NCBI GenBank assembly: GCA_007449985.2
Contig: VIIQ02000325.1
Coordinates: 1 to 64,000, forward strand
Source of the DNA: Desmodesmus armatus
Taxonomy: Eukaryota; Chlorophyta; Chlorophyceae; Sphaeropleales; Scenedesmaceae
DNA: 64,000 nucleotides
Reading direction: 5' to 3'
Shown: positions 1 to 12,143 of the stretch, piece by piece
Layout of the letters: the number at the start of each line of letters is the position of its first letter
Position numbering within the stretch: position 1 is the stretch's first letter
The notes under the pieces: generated by a model
Databases searched by the model: none
What the model was told of the DNA's origin: nothing
What the model saw: only the letters and a program-made list of their open reading frames with translations
Translations under genes and position numbers: made by a program

Positions 1-506
1 GTCAACTCATTTGCACGGTCGACACCAAAACGGACGACCCTGAATGTGTGCGATCAGTGTTTCAACATGGAGAGCAGTCTGCGTTGGCATACACTCTGTA
101 CAAGATGAAAGTGCGCCGGGCGCGCCTTCTTGGGCTGACTTTGGGTATCTGACCTGACAAGGGGTATTTCTTGGTGTTGCTGCCTGCTGGATCCTAGCTG
201 TTTGCTTCCCACTTCTGTACAAGGTTGTCGTGTTGCCTCAGGATGTCAACGAAGTCTCCTTTGCTGTCTTGCTTTGAATCAGGCTACTATCTGGTGTAGG
301 TGGTGCAAACCACTGACGGGGATCGGGGTTTTTCCCCACCTTAGTGTTTCAACCGGTTCAACCCTGGCAGGCAATGCCATTGATGTGTGGCGAATGTGTC
401 TGCGTGTAACATTTTCTTCCCCAAAACCCAGTTGTGCGATAGGCCGCGTGTATGGTGCCCATGACTGCCATAAAACCCAACATACAACACTACTGCCAAA
501 CCACCC

Positions 507-528
507 AAAACCCTAAACCCTAACCCTG
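507..528. repeat. Short telomere-like motif (CCCTAAA type)
   Basis: About two and a half units of CCCTAAA/CCCTAA follow one another. This is the plant-type telomere motif, but the tract is far too short to be a telomere. It could be an interstitial relic or chance. Confidence 0.4.
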
Positions 529-3378
529 CAAGACAGCAGGAGCTGGGTATGACGCAATTGCAACAGGCAAGAGGGGCGCAACACACATTGGAAGCACCTG
601 AATCAATGGCAGAGCACGCCACGCCTTCTTCACGCATGTGCAATGCATCATCTGCAAGTGTGGCACACTTGTTTGGCCAACAACTTGTGACTGTTGTTGA
701 CAAGCTAAACACCCAGGCATGCACTAGCGCAAACAGCCCACAGACAGCATAACACGCACAGGAATGCCGCGCGCATATTTGCCGTGATAGTCCAACCAGC
801 CAACGGCCCCCAGGTGTGCCCCTGGGAGTGAGATGTGGCCACGAGTGCCGTTGCCCTAGACCCCCAGGGTGTTGGTGTGAAGAGCCGTCCTCAACGGACG
901 CGAGGCCAATGGAAGAAGTCCTATGGCGTTAAGAGACCAAGGGGGTGTCTCTGTATCTTTATCTTTTTTAACCAGCCGCATCCACCACCCTGAAGCATAT
1001 TGTGTGCCAAATGCTGCAACAGAAGAGTGACAGGAGGGTGGAGGGTGGATGCGTCCCCCACCACTCAGCAGCAATGCAACACTGGGCCCCTTGCCCGCTG
1101 CAAGCGGCCAGTTGTGGCCAGCAAAATGCACATCTGAGAAATTGTACCTGAGCTATCGGGGGCTTCAAGCCTAGCCCCTAATCCCAGTTGACGTTGTATG
1201 AGCCGCACGTGTGTCATGGCAGCTACAGCAGCACCCAAACTGAAAGAAACATGGAGCAGGGAACCTTTGCATTAACAACAGCAGATCAGCTCGACAAGCG
1301 TTGCAGCAGCATCCAACGGCGCCTGCAGAGGCTGTCCCGCACACCAGAGCGCAATAATCAGCAGCGGCTGATTACAACACGAGTCAATGGTACTACTGAT
1401 CAGCCAAACATGCACCCTGGTAAAACCCCAAAAAAACATGCACTCGGCACATGACATCGTACGAAATGACGCACACGTCATTATCAGCATTCCACCTTCC
1501 AAACATGTCAACTGGATACACCTGAGGCAAACTGGGTCCCGGGGCTTGCATCGGGTCGGCTGGGTCCTTGAGGCCTCTTTGTAACGAATACTGACTGACT
1601 GAACTGTGAAGACAACAGACATGCAGTCCCCATGCCTGTGCTTGACGAGCCGACAAACCCCTGCCAGAAAGCAATTCATCACGAGGCACACATGCTACCA
1701 AGCAACTCTGCCTCGATCCGAAAAACTCTACTGACAGCCTGCTTTGAGGGCCTTTGGTAGTCGCACAAGCGGCACATCTGCTGTCACCAATGGTGAAAAG
1801 ACAAAACAAAGAAGGGCAGGACTGCCCTGTAACTCTCACCCCACATTGCCAGTACTACTGCATGATCAGGCACGCAACGCAAACCCTGACTCTTCTCTTT
1901 GCAAGAATGTGAAACACACTCAGCACAAGCACAGGACTGTTGACAACAGCAGTACACTTGGGAAGGACATGGCATACATGCCGGAGGAGCAACAAGTGTG
2001 TGCCCTCGCAAGCGGCGTTTGAGCCGATCGGCGATCGCGATCACAACAACGCTCGCGCTGTAAAGCGCATCCGCACCCATTTGCCTTAAACTGGCGAGCT
2101 TTGTCTGACCTGAGTGGCCAGGGGCGCAGTGGGCTCCTCGCCTGCTGACACCTTATCGTGCTTGTCACATTTGGTCACACCTGCATGGCAGGAGTCATCT
2201 CACACCTTTGACCCCTGATAATGTTGTCCACACAACCCGGGTTACGGTACCTCACAGTGCTGATCACAACAAGATGGCGGGCCTTGGTGCAAAAAACAGC
2301 CAACTGGCTGTGAAAGTGGGCCAAAAGCCAACTGCAGGTACGCGCACCCACATACAGGAATCACGGGCATACCTGTAGACAGACAGAAGGCTTGTATGCT
2401 GTTGGCACATCATGTAGCAGTGGCATTCTGTGAAACAAAACCAAACCAAGTATGTGTGTGCGACACACTGTGAAGGGCATGCTATGGAAAGGACGCTGAC
2501 AGAGTCAGGCACCTAGAAAGGTGTGCCGCCCAAAGCATGGTGTGAGTCGTCCAATTCAGCTTGGCAACAATCCTCACGCTACATAGTGACAGCAGCAGTA
2601 ACATGCAGCAGTGCCAAGTAACTATAAGAGTTCCAGAACAGCATCCCCAGGGCACCCAACTGACATGCGCTGTGGGGGCAGCCTGATTGAGAGTGGCCCG
2701 TGCACGGGCCGCTCCCCACGTGGGGAGTATGGCACTGACGTAGGGAGCATGCTGCATGCCAGTATAAGTGGCAGCTCACAGCAACAGAGAGAATTCCAAA
2801 CCCACAAATACACCCAGACCTACCACCATAAGACAAGCTCTCTCAGAGTGACCCAGGCACTCCATTCAGTCGTGGAGAAGGCCACAGGCTGTTGACAAAT
2901 ATAGTTGGGGTGTGTGGGGCTGGTGCTAGGGCTGATGCTTGGGGGTCAGACAGCCTGCCAGAACGTGCTGCGCGGTGTCCAGCCGGCACAAGACCGATAC
3001 AGTGCTGTGCCAGGCACAGATACACACTCAAGTAATCTATTTCACTGGATCAGGGCCTTGCCTGATCGCCCTTTCAGGATCCAAACAAGGCTCATAGATA
3101 CACAGTCAAGTAGGGGTGCGACACACACGTGCTCACAGTGTCGCACCGCGCACACACCAGCTCCTTTGGCATTGCAATCGGCTTGTGAACGGGAGCTCCC
3201 GTTCCCATGCATCTTCCTTGCCCAGTGTCTAATAGATAGTATTACTGTGCCTTGGTTGCGCCTTGACATGCACAGCAACAACAGGCAGCACGGCACATCT
3301 TTGCGCCCGTACTGATCATCAGTGGATGCCGCATGTGTGATGCGGCGTGACAATCTGGATAGGATCGACGGCGTAGTG

Positions 3379-3408
3379 TGCATGTACTGTACATGTACAG
3401 TACATGCA
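3379..3408. promoter_or_regulatory. Perfect 30-bp palindrome with four GTAC cores
   Basis: The 30 bases are a perfect inverted repeat without a spacer. GTAC occurs at 3384-3387, 3389-3392, 3395-3398 and 3400-3403. GTAC is the core bound by SBP-domain factors such as Chlamydomonas CRR1 (copper and hypoxia response). A role here is inference; no gene has been recognised next to it. Confidence 0.45.
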
Positions 3409-4162
3409 AGTAACAGTCCTCAGTCATGGTTACCAAGCGACAGCAGCGTGCTTCGAGGCAGCAGGGCAAACGCGCTTTGATGAGGAGTGTTGTGATGTGC
3501 TGTGCTGTGCTTGCACATCCCTCCGTCAGCATAGAACCCTGCCATGGCTGCCTGCTAACGGCAGTACCACGGCGCGCCTGACACAAGTGCACCCTCAACA
3601 GTGTTGTCCCGACTCATCCTGCACTGCCCGTCCCAACAAATACACACAATCACCCGGTGTACCCCGGTTCACGATGACAAATGCAGGGGTACTGTCACAT
3701 GTGGCAGGGTCGCCAGCACTTCGCAGGCACCAACAATACCAGCGGGGGCAGCGGGTAAAGGGCGCCATTTCAAATTCAAGTTGCCCTGACAACACCTGAC
3801 CCCAGCCAGGCTGTGCCGGGCAAGTCGCAGCACTACTGCATTGCTTGCATGCGCAGAGCAGTCACTGCGGCACACAGCCCATTCACAGCTGCCCAGCTGC
3901 TGCCCCACCACCTACCTACTGCAGCTGCTGCCCCCACCCCCATACTGCTGCCACAACTGCTGCTGGACGCCACCCGGGTGCCAAATCCCTAGAGCAGCAG
4001 TAGTGTGCAGGACCTTAAGTGAGAGACTGACACAGTGCTGAAAACAGTTGCCTGTGGAGAGGTCCCCCCCAACGAGGGTCAACTGGCTCACAGAGAGGTC
4101 AATCTGTGCTTTATGCTGCCTACGGCCGCCTCAACTGGGGGAGGAACGCACGCGCGCAAGCC

Positions 4163-4275
4163 GACAACAGATCGTGTGCGCACGCTTCAAAGCTCGCAAC
4201 AGATCGTGCACACATGCTCTACAGCCCGCAACATATCTTGGGCGCATGCCCTACAGCCCGCAACAGATCGTGCTG
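4163..4275. repeat. Tandem repeat, about 32-33 bp unit, 3-4 copies
   Basis: The unit begins GCAACAGATCGTG and ends CTACAGCCC. Copies differ at several positions. No coding function is apparent. Confidence 0.7.
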
Positions 4276-5064
4276 GGCATTATGTTGGCTCCAGCTGCGT
4301 GTGCACTGGCGCTCATACGTATGGTAAATTTGCAATGCAGCCGGAATGGAAAGTCAATGCCGCCGGAATGGGGTCCTAACACCACCACCACACAAACCAC
4401 CTGCCTGTATTTGTCCTGTCAGATAGACAAACAGCACCCACCCTACTCACCCACCCTACTCACGCTAGTCCCACAAGACACCCAAGTGCTTGAGCAGCAC
4501 TCAGAAAGCATGACATGCTGCGCTGTGGCTTGCTGCAATGCATGCATTGCCGTATGACGGTCTGACTAGCGCACGACATGCACTTTGGCATGCTGCAGTC
4601 AGAGCAGCGCGCTGATAGGACCGTAGCCCAAGACCACTACGCCATTCACCACACTCGGGCAAGCAACAGCACCATGTACACGGCGCATGGCGCATCATCT
4701 GCGCGAGCAGACAACGAAGGGAGGCAAACATAGGGCCACAAAGAGGGGGCTCTATGGCCATCTCAGAAGTGGGCGGACACAAAGCCAACACCAACCACCA
4801 CAGCTGCACCAAGAATGCAGAAACCCAACCATGCAAACCCAAACCACGCAAACTGAACCATCGCACCTGCAGGAAAACATAATCAAACCAAAACCACGAG
4901 CTGCATGAAGCCAGCCTAGGCCTGTCATGCAAAGGATACGGATGCAGAAAGCGAGCTTTCCATCCAGGGGCGGGCGGGGGCCACTCCTAGCACCCCGTGC
5001 CAGCGGTTCAACCGCCAATTTGTCGCACCCGGTCAAACCGGGGCGGGCCGTCGATCACCCATGA

Positions 5065-5182
5065 CAATGGGCAAAGCCAGCCCAAAAGCAGCAAAATCAC
5101 CAGCCACGACACAACACGCAAGACAATGGGCAAACTAGCCCGGAAACAGCAAATTCCCCAGCCACGGCACAAAACGCTTTGG
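5065..5182. repeat. Tandem duplication, about 59 bp unit, 2 copies
   Basis: Two diverged copies start with CAATGGGCAAA at 5065 and 5124. Both contain AGCAAA and CCAGCCACG followed by an A/C-rich stretch. No gene is recognised around it. Confidence 0.65.
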
Positions 5183-6248
5183 AGCTGCTGGGCGCGTTGA
5201 AGCCACCATGCCGTGATATGGGCGCGCCAGTCAAGGTCTGTTCGGCATTTCTTCGCCAGTAAAAGCGTTGTATGGCGTTTTTCGCCAGAAAGAGGCGTAC
5301 ACAATTCGCAATCGTAATCGAAGTCGCAATCGTGCAGCTACCTGCGCCAGCCCGACAGCAGTGAGTCGGCCGTATCCATTCAACACAAAAAGCCGCCTGC
5401 CCACAGGGGTGTTTCAGCAGTGCAGGACGCTTGAGCCTCGTGAGTTGATCAACACAAAAAAGAGACACACTCTACCACCACCACCACCACATGCCTAACC
5501 CAACGCAACCAGGAACACTGACTGTCTGACAAACGACGAAAATCCTGCCTGTCCACACTGCAGACACGCGTGCAGCTTCCCAGTACTCTTTGCCTGAATT
5601 GTGTGACCACCTACGAACCGCCCTCAACTGCCCCAATCAACCGTATCAATTCGTCAGAGCGGGACAACCCGCCCATGACAAGCCTGACCCTAGAACAGCC
5701 TTTGCCGGCATGCGCAAGGCACCATGCGACCCAACCCAATGCAGCCCGAGTTATGTCAAGGTGGCACGACAGCACGTTCGTACAAGGCAACCATGTGATC
5801 CAACCCCATTCAACCAAGGTTGTGTGCCAAGGTCGCAATGCACGTATGCAGCCTGTGCTTGGAGATCGTGGTTTAACTTGATCCCAGGCTTGACAAACAG
5901 GCCATACAAACAGTGGACACGGCAAGTCATCCGGTGTCATCAGTACCAGGCGTCGACTGCTGCTGCAGCTTCGCACCCAGTTGGTGCAAACCCCCACTCC
6001 CCGTCCTTGGCAAAACCAGTGGGGGCTAAAGGTTGACCCCTACCCGCCACCACATGCCTACACACGCACCCACACTCAGTGTCTTGCGCACTCAACCTAT
6101 TTTTCTCTGTTGCTGTCACATACATCCCATAGGATCACACCCTGTGTTCTTGCCCCTGTCCCCCCCCCCTCCCACACAAATACACAAACACATGCATCCC
6201 TCCCTGACAAGCTGTGCTGGCAGAAGCACCAGCGGCCGGATCATGCAT

Positions 6249-6937
6249 GCCAGCACGCCTCACCACATGCCTGCCCATGCTGCACGAAATCAGTGCCAGC
6301 ACGCCTCATCACATCCCTGCGCATGCTGCAGGAAATCAGTGCCAGCACGCTTCACCACATGCCTGCCCATGCTGCAGGAAATCAGTGCCAGCACGCCTCA
6401 CCACATGCCTGCCCATGCTGCAGGAAATCAGTGCCAGCACGCCTCACCACATGCCTGCCCATGCTGCAGGAAATCAGTGCCAGCACGCCTCACCACATGC
6501 CTGCCCATGCTGCAGGAAATCAGTGCCAGCACGCCTCCTCACATGCCTGCTCATGCCGCAGGAAATCAGTGCCAGCACGCCTCACCACATGCCTGCCTAT
6601 GCTGCAGGAAATCAGTGCCAGCACGCCTCACCACATGCCTGCGCATGCTGCAGGAAACCAGTGCCAGCACGCTTCACCACATGCCTGCCCATGCTGCAGG
6701 AAATCAGTGCCAGCACGCCTCACCACATGCCTGCCCATGCTGCAGGAAATCAGTGCCAGCACGCCTCACCGAATCCCTGCGCATGCTGCAGGAAAGCAGT
6801 GCCAGCACGCATCCCAACCTGCCTGCGCATGCTGCAGGAAATCAGTGCCAGCACACCTCCCCACATGCGTGCGCATGCTGCAGGAAATTCAGTGCCAGCA
6901 CGCCTCACCGAATCCCTGCCCATGCTGCAGGAATTGC
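6249..6937. repeat. 46-bp minisatellite, about 15 copies
   Basis: A 46-base unit (start GCCAGCACGCCTCACCACAT) is repeated about fifteen times with few substitutions. Because 46 is not a multiple of three, every frame stays open and cycles with a 46-residue period, which creates long spurious Cys/His/Pro-rich frames on the + strand. On the - strand the first units downstream of the zinc-finger gene supply its last codons and stop (stop at 6889-6891), so most of the array would lie in its 3' UTR or just beyond. Confidence 0.93.
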
Positions 6938-9900
6938 TGCTGCAGCGGCATATCAACCGAATACTGTTGCTGGAACGGCACCCCGCATAGCACTGTCTGT
7001 GCTGCTGTCACTGCGATCATGCTGGCAGGCAGGCAGGCCTGACCCTGTTGCCCCTGCAGCAGCATCTGCTGCTGCTGCTGCTCAAGCAACAGCGGACCTG
7101 CCGCTGTTGCTAGGTGCCCGTTGCTGGCTGGGACTAAGTGTGACGCCCCAGCGTGCATCATCTGCTGCTGTTGGTGCTGCCCCTGCTGCCAGCTCCCAGC
7201 CAACACCTGTGTGCCAGGCGCTGCTAGGTACTCACGCTGCAACCCACCACCAGCAGCAGCAGGGAAGCCTGCTGTCACTCCACCCAGGCCGATAGGGCCA
7301 GCAGCAGCAGCCGGGGCAGCAGGTGCCCCCAGGTCACCACCTGTGAGACTCAACTGCTGGAGTTGCAGTGCGAGACCTGCACTCACTGCCGCTGCCTGCT
7401 GCTGCTGCTGCTGTGCGTGCTGCAGCGGCAGCAGGGCGCCTTGTGCCTGGACACCCATCAGCTGCTGCTGCTGTTGCTGCTGCCATGCGTAGGCTGTTGC
7501 CATGTGCTGGGGAATCCTGGGAGGTAGCATGGCTGAGTGGTGGGAGTGGTGGGAATTGACGGGGGTACTGTACAGTCTCTGGGGGCTGTTGCCAGTCATA
7601 GCAGCAGCAGCACTGACTGCTGCATATGCGCCGTTGGTGCTAGGCGCTGCGAGACCATCATACCCCAGGACAGGACCCCCAGCCGCCGCTGCTGCTGCTG
7701 CTGCTGCATTGTCGCGGTTGGCCGTCAGTAGCCAGCTTGCAGCTGCGGAGGGGCTGTTGCTGTTGCTGCCGCCGCCCGTGCTGCAACCCAGCATGCTGCC
7801 GCTAAGGTTCACGATGCTGGTGCTACTGCTGCTACTGCTGTTGCTGACGCCGTGGAGGAAGGCAGCGCCACCAAAACCAACCTGCTGCTGCTGCTGCTGC
7901 TTCAGCTTCTGCCGCTGCTGCTGTGGGGTAAGCTCTCCAGGCTTGTCAGTGGCTGTCACTGAGCCTTGCTGTTGGTTTGCGGGGCCCTCACTGCCCTTCT
8001 GGGAGTCCCGTGCTGAAGGGGGTAGTGCTGCTGATAGGCTGTACTTCCCACCGCTGCTGCCCTCGTTGTGGCGAGGTGATCGGGGAGGGGCCGTAGCTCT
8101 TCGGGCTTGTGGGCGAAGAAGCAGATGCGGCGGTTGCAGCCGGCACCGACCTTGCACATCTGGAGGGCGTGAAGGGAGTGAGAGAGTGAGTGTGAGGATA
8201 AGGACAGTGAGAGTGAGAGGTAACTGTCTCAGCAAGTGCAGGCTCAAGAGCAGTATCAGGGTGGCAGGCCCTGATGGGAACTGAGAGGGCGTGTCACGGC
8301 AGGACGTTGGACCGAACAAGGCGTCGGCTTGCTGGCTAGTGCGGTGGCTGTGACTCTCCCCCCCAAGGCAGTGCTGTAGTTGACAAGGACAGACTGTATA
8401 CACAGACTGTCTGTGACTGGCTGCTGACATGGAGTGAGAAAGAGTCCGAGAGAGTGAGAGAAGAGAGAGCGCTGCTGGCTGCTCACACATGTACGTCCAG
8501 TTGCTCCAACCCCACGCATGAAGGGTTGTCCTGCTGGTTCCCTGCTGCTGCTGTTGCTGCAGTGCTGTTAACCGGCTGGCTCACCTCTGTGCGGTACCGG
8601 TGGGGGTGCAGCCAGAACTCAAACACCTGCAAGGAGAACACACAAGTGACACGATCAGCGCAACACGGCAACCAGCACCGCCACCCTGTGCGTGCTGTTG
8701 AACACATGATTTGCATCCATCAGGTACATGTCATGGTGACAGTCCTAATGCTGTGTGCTAGGAGGGCACGCCATGTCATGCGCATCCCTCGCACGCCAGT
8801 AGCTGCCCGCAGGGCGCAACAGCATGCTCAAGAGGGCTGTAGCAACTGCTGCTGCTGCTGCTGCTGCTGCAGACCGCTGTGCTGCTGCTGCTAACTACTA
8901 CTGCTACATACAGCATGTGCCCAGGACACGGAGCACGCTGCCGGTAACTCACAGAGTGTGCTGCTGTGCATGCGCCCCCCTTGGAGCACTTGCCCTTCTG
9001 CAACATGTCCAGGCAGGTAATGGAGGTGTAGGCGTGGCGCTGAGGGTCCCTCCTGCATGCACGCTCGCCTGAGGGGGTGGGGGTGAGCGGGGGGGTGGGG
9101 GTGGCGGGCAGCAGTTGTGTACTGTGTCAGTACACAAAGGGGGCAAGGGTGTGACCCCAGCATGACCACTGCACATCACACAGGGATGTGTACACAGCCT
9201 ACTGAGCAGCATACATGTGGTAATGGAGGTGGGGCTTTACTGCCAGAGGGTCGGCCCCGCACGCATGCTTGCCTGTGCAAAGGGGTTGGCGGGTGGGGTC
9301 AGAAGCAGCAAGGTTGTGATGGCATGCGAGGTGTATGTCGGTGTATAGCAGGTGGTGGTGGTTGTGTATGCATCGCCACATCTGCAAAGATCTATTTGAC
9401 TGCATTTGCTGCCCAAGGATGCTGTCTTGATGGTGGACAGCATCTGCAATAGTGATGACCTGCATGATAACCCCTAGCCCATGCAAGAAAAGGATGATGT
9501 TGGGGCTGCTGCTACGGCTCCCAATGTGCTGGCTGCTCTATTTAGGGTTTGAAATTAGTTGTGGTGGCGCAGGTGGCACTGGGAGGGCATAATATGACAA
9601 TGGTGACTGGCGCATAAACATGCAGGGGGTGACGCATCTGGTGCCTGATGGTTATGCTGGTTCAGGCAGCTGCTGACATGAAGCTGGACTGTAATGTACA
9701 AGACAGAAGCTACCAGAGCCTGCCAGGTACGTCCCTGCTGCTTTCAAGAAAGACAACCCCCCATCCCTCCCTGCAGTACCTGTGTGTGCATATGGGCAGA
9801 AGTTCCAGTCGTGGTTGAAGCGCTTGCTGCACAAAGTAATCTTAAAGTGGTACCTGCATTGCGTTGTGCGTGATAGTGAGGCTAAAGGGGACGTTGAACT

Positions 9901-10214
9901 AAATGGTCGAGTGGTTATGACTTCGCGGTGCTGGTGACAATCGGTGACAAGGCGGGCTGTATCGCAACCAGAACAATTTCTAGGCGGCGAAGAAACACTT
10001 TGGAGGTGCTGGATCCTGATGCTGCTGCCATTTGCTGGTATGTCTCATCGTGGATGTACAGGACACCCCTTCGCCCCACTCACATCCTGAACTCGTCACT
10101 AGACGTCCAGGCAGTGTTGTCTGGGTCCGTATCAAGTTGCAGCGGCTGCTGCAGCTGCAGCTGGCCCTGCATGGCTGCTGCCTGGCTCTGCTGCTGCTGG
10201 GGGCAGGAGCCCAT
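6889..10214 (-). CDS. Plant-type tandem CCCH zinc-finger protein (RR-TZF family)
   Basis: Six exons on the - strand: 10214-10084, 9853-9780, 9068-8953, 8626-8585, 8159-7992 and 7920-6889, about 520 residues, with all phases consistent. The spliced protein carries SSDEFRM, a DW-x2-C-PYAH stretch (about 59-67), then C87-x8-C96-x5-C102-x3-H106-x16-C123-x5-C129-x4-C134-x3-H138. That is exactly the plant-specific RR-TZF signature, with WLHP-x-RYRT between the fingers and CFFAHKPEELRPL after them. In plants these proteins bind RNA and affect mRNA turnover in stress and hormone responses, often in cytoplasmic granules. No ankyrin repeats are seen. The C-terminal 340 residues are low-complexity, rich in Q, A, S and G. 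The start is the first in-frame ATG after an upstream stop; another 5' exon is possible. The 71-nt last intron was chosen because it alone keeps the long frame open. Confidence 0.88.
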
Positions 10215-10922
10215 GAGGAGGTCCCAAAGGGACTCCTGTTGGTTGCTGGAGCAGCACAGCTTGACAGCCTGAGTAGTAATATGTTTGTATCACACAACAC
10301 CAGCACTCGGGAAAGGCAGATCAGGACAAGTGCGTTCAGTTCAGCTGATTCTCCGTCCCAACATAATGACTGCGATCATTGTGTTGGTGAGTGAAGGCGG
10401 TGATATGGTTGAAGTGTGGTGAATGTTGGGGCGCAGCACACACAAAAACGGTCAACATGTTATTACACGGGAAACAGTCGTGCACAACAGCCTCCAGTCT
10501 AGCGCACTGTATTGTGCTTCACTCGTTCTTGTACTATCTGCAATTGTAGGTTTTTAATTTTCATTAGTTCGTATGCAACTTCCTACGCACATCATCGTGA
10601 TAGGTGTTTACGGTCTGGGCCGGCTTGCGTGCCTGCGGCAGCTGGGGATTCACGATTCAAAAGGCTTGACATTCTATGAACGTTTTGGGTACTCAAAAGC
10701 GCCCTCTCTGACATTGGCGATAATTTAGCCTTTTGTTATTGCCATCGTGCAGAGGCCATCACTGCCCTGTGTCTCCTGCTCTATAGCTTTGCAATTGTTT
10801 TTAGATACGTACAGGCGTGTTTAGGTAAGGTCTCGGTTTGAACAACGCCGTACGTGAGTGCATGCCCATGAAAACTGCCACGGGATGGGGAGATGGGATG
10901 CAGCTTTTGGGTTGCAGAACCA
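10215..10922 (-). promoter_or_regulatory. Upstream region of the CCCH zinc-finger gene
   Basis: No coding signal is visible. About 10500-10850 is markedly richer in A and T than the surroundings, which fits a promoter or 5' leader for the - strand gene starting at 10214. No confident TATA box was found. Confidence 0.35.
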
Positions 10923-11876
10923 CTACACCTCACATCCCTTGGGCTGGACGAGAGTCTTGCGGTCGCTTACGGCGGGCAGGGCCTGTCGTTGAAAAGACGC
11001 GATCCTCAAAACGTTGACCAAAATGCTTCTCATGCACATGGGCACATAAGGATCTCTGGCTGCTGCTTTTAATGCTTTTGTGCTGGTTGTTGCAGCGTAC
11101 TGTCTTTCTGGCACTTGCCCCTGCACATGTCCTTGGCCAGCCTGCTGCTCAGCTTCGATCAATGATGCTGTTACTGTTGGTGTTGTGTGTTACAGCAAAA
11201 CGGCCCAGGCACACCCAAAGTGATAAGTGCCCCCCCTCCCAGCTGCTGTGTGGGATAGAGCTGCCACCTGCAACATCACTACTGCCAGCTGACAGGAATG
11301 CACGACAACCCGGATCGAAAGCAGCCTTGGTAAAAGCAACCGTAACAAGTAACACATGGCATGCAGGCGTGATGTTACATGCAACTGCTGAAGCTGTCGA
11401 CCTTTCAGCGCCACAAACAACCAATCATTGCGCTGATAGCGCTGCTAGTACCAACAACCATATCCATTCTTCTGCCAAGCTGTGGGGCGCAACCCCTGTT
11501 ACTGAAGGTGCACCCAAGTAGTACCTCAGCAGCTTTCACGTGACAACTGGTTGACGTCGCTGCTGCTGCTGCTGCTGCTGGTGGTGGTCCACAAGCAAAC
11601 AGCCACATAAATCTATGCTTGTGAGCCAAGTACTGCTGGCCAAAGGGTCAGGGCAACAATCAACACCCTGTGAATCCGCCAGCTGATTGCCCCACACCAC
11701 CGACTGACACGCTGCCAACCACACTCAACACAAATCAACTGAACTAGAACGCCCCTCCGACAGGTGAAGGCCAGGGCTCTTTAGCCGCTGCAGGAGCTGC
11801 ATGTGGACTTGACCAACAGCCTCAGCTGCTGCTGCCTGATATCCTGCTGCTGCTCCTGCTGCTGCGGACACACTCC

Positions 11877-11908
<32 letters not shown>

Positions 11909-12143
11909 GCGGCTGCCAGCATTGACAGACACCACGCCCGAGCTGCTGCAGGGCTCCCTGCTGCTGTTCCCGCTCAGGCGCCCGTCCTCAGCTTTGACAA
12001 ACTGCTGCTGCTGCCGCACAGTCGGCCAGCCGCAGCTCAACCTCCCCGGCTGTACTACATGAGCATCTCGCAGTTCACCATACGCCCTTAGGGTACGCCT
12101 GCGCGCCTGTCCGTCTGCTGCTGCTGCTGGTGGTGGTTGTTGT
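10923..12143. other. Probable 3' UTR and intergenic sequence below NDUFA5
   Basis: This lies downstream of the NDUFA5-like stop on the - strand. It contains CTG/CAG runs (around 11560 and 11850-11910) that generate Ala/Leu/Ser frames. TTACA (TGTAA on the - strand) occurs near 11370 and 11188 and could serve polyadenylation. A + strand stretch at about 11960-12090 reads fairly smoothly but has no recognised similarity. Confidence 0.35.

Larger units (their letters stand above)
1..6248. other. No recognisable gene; repeat-bearing intergenic sequence
   Basis: No reading frame here resembles a known family and none shows a consistent coding-plus-splice pattern. The open frames are short, overlap on both strands and are rich in Cys, His and Thr, as expected of non-coding CA/GT-rich DNA. 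The stretch holds a telomere-like motif, a GTAC-rich palindrome and two short tandem repeats that are listed separately. Exons of an unfamiliar gene could be hidden here. Confidence 0.5.

Noticed and set aside
507..528. Window end being a telomere or subtelomere
   Set aside because: Only about 2.5 motif units, 500 bp inside the window, without further copies.
5981..7295. Overlapping + strand frames of 258-420 residues rich in Cys, His and Pro
   Set aside because: They are the 46-bp minisatellite read in three frames; no frame is favoured and the opposite strand holds a verified gene end.
7502..8284. Leu/Ala/Cys-rich + strand frames over the CCCH gene
   Set aside because: Antisense of the Q/A/S-rich C-terminal exon; no domain or splice support.
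11960..12096. + strand stretch reading SFDKLLLLPHSRP and ending QFTIRP with a stop
   Set aside because: Coding-like but isolated, no similarity and no supporting exon; likely NDUFA5 3' UTR.
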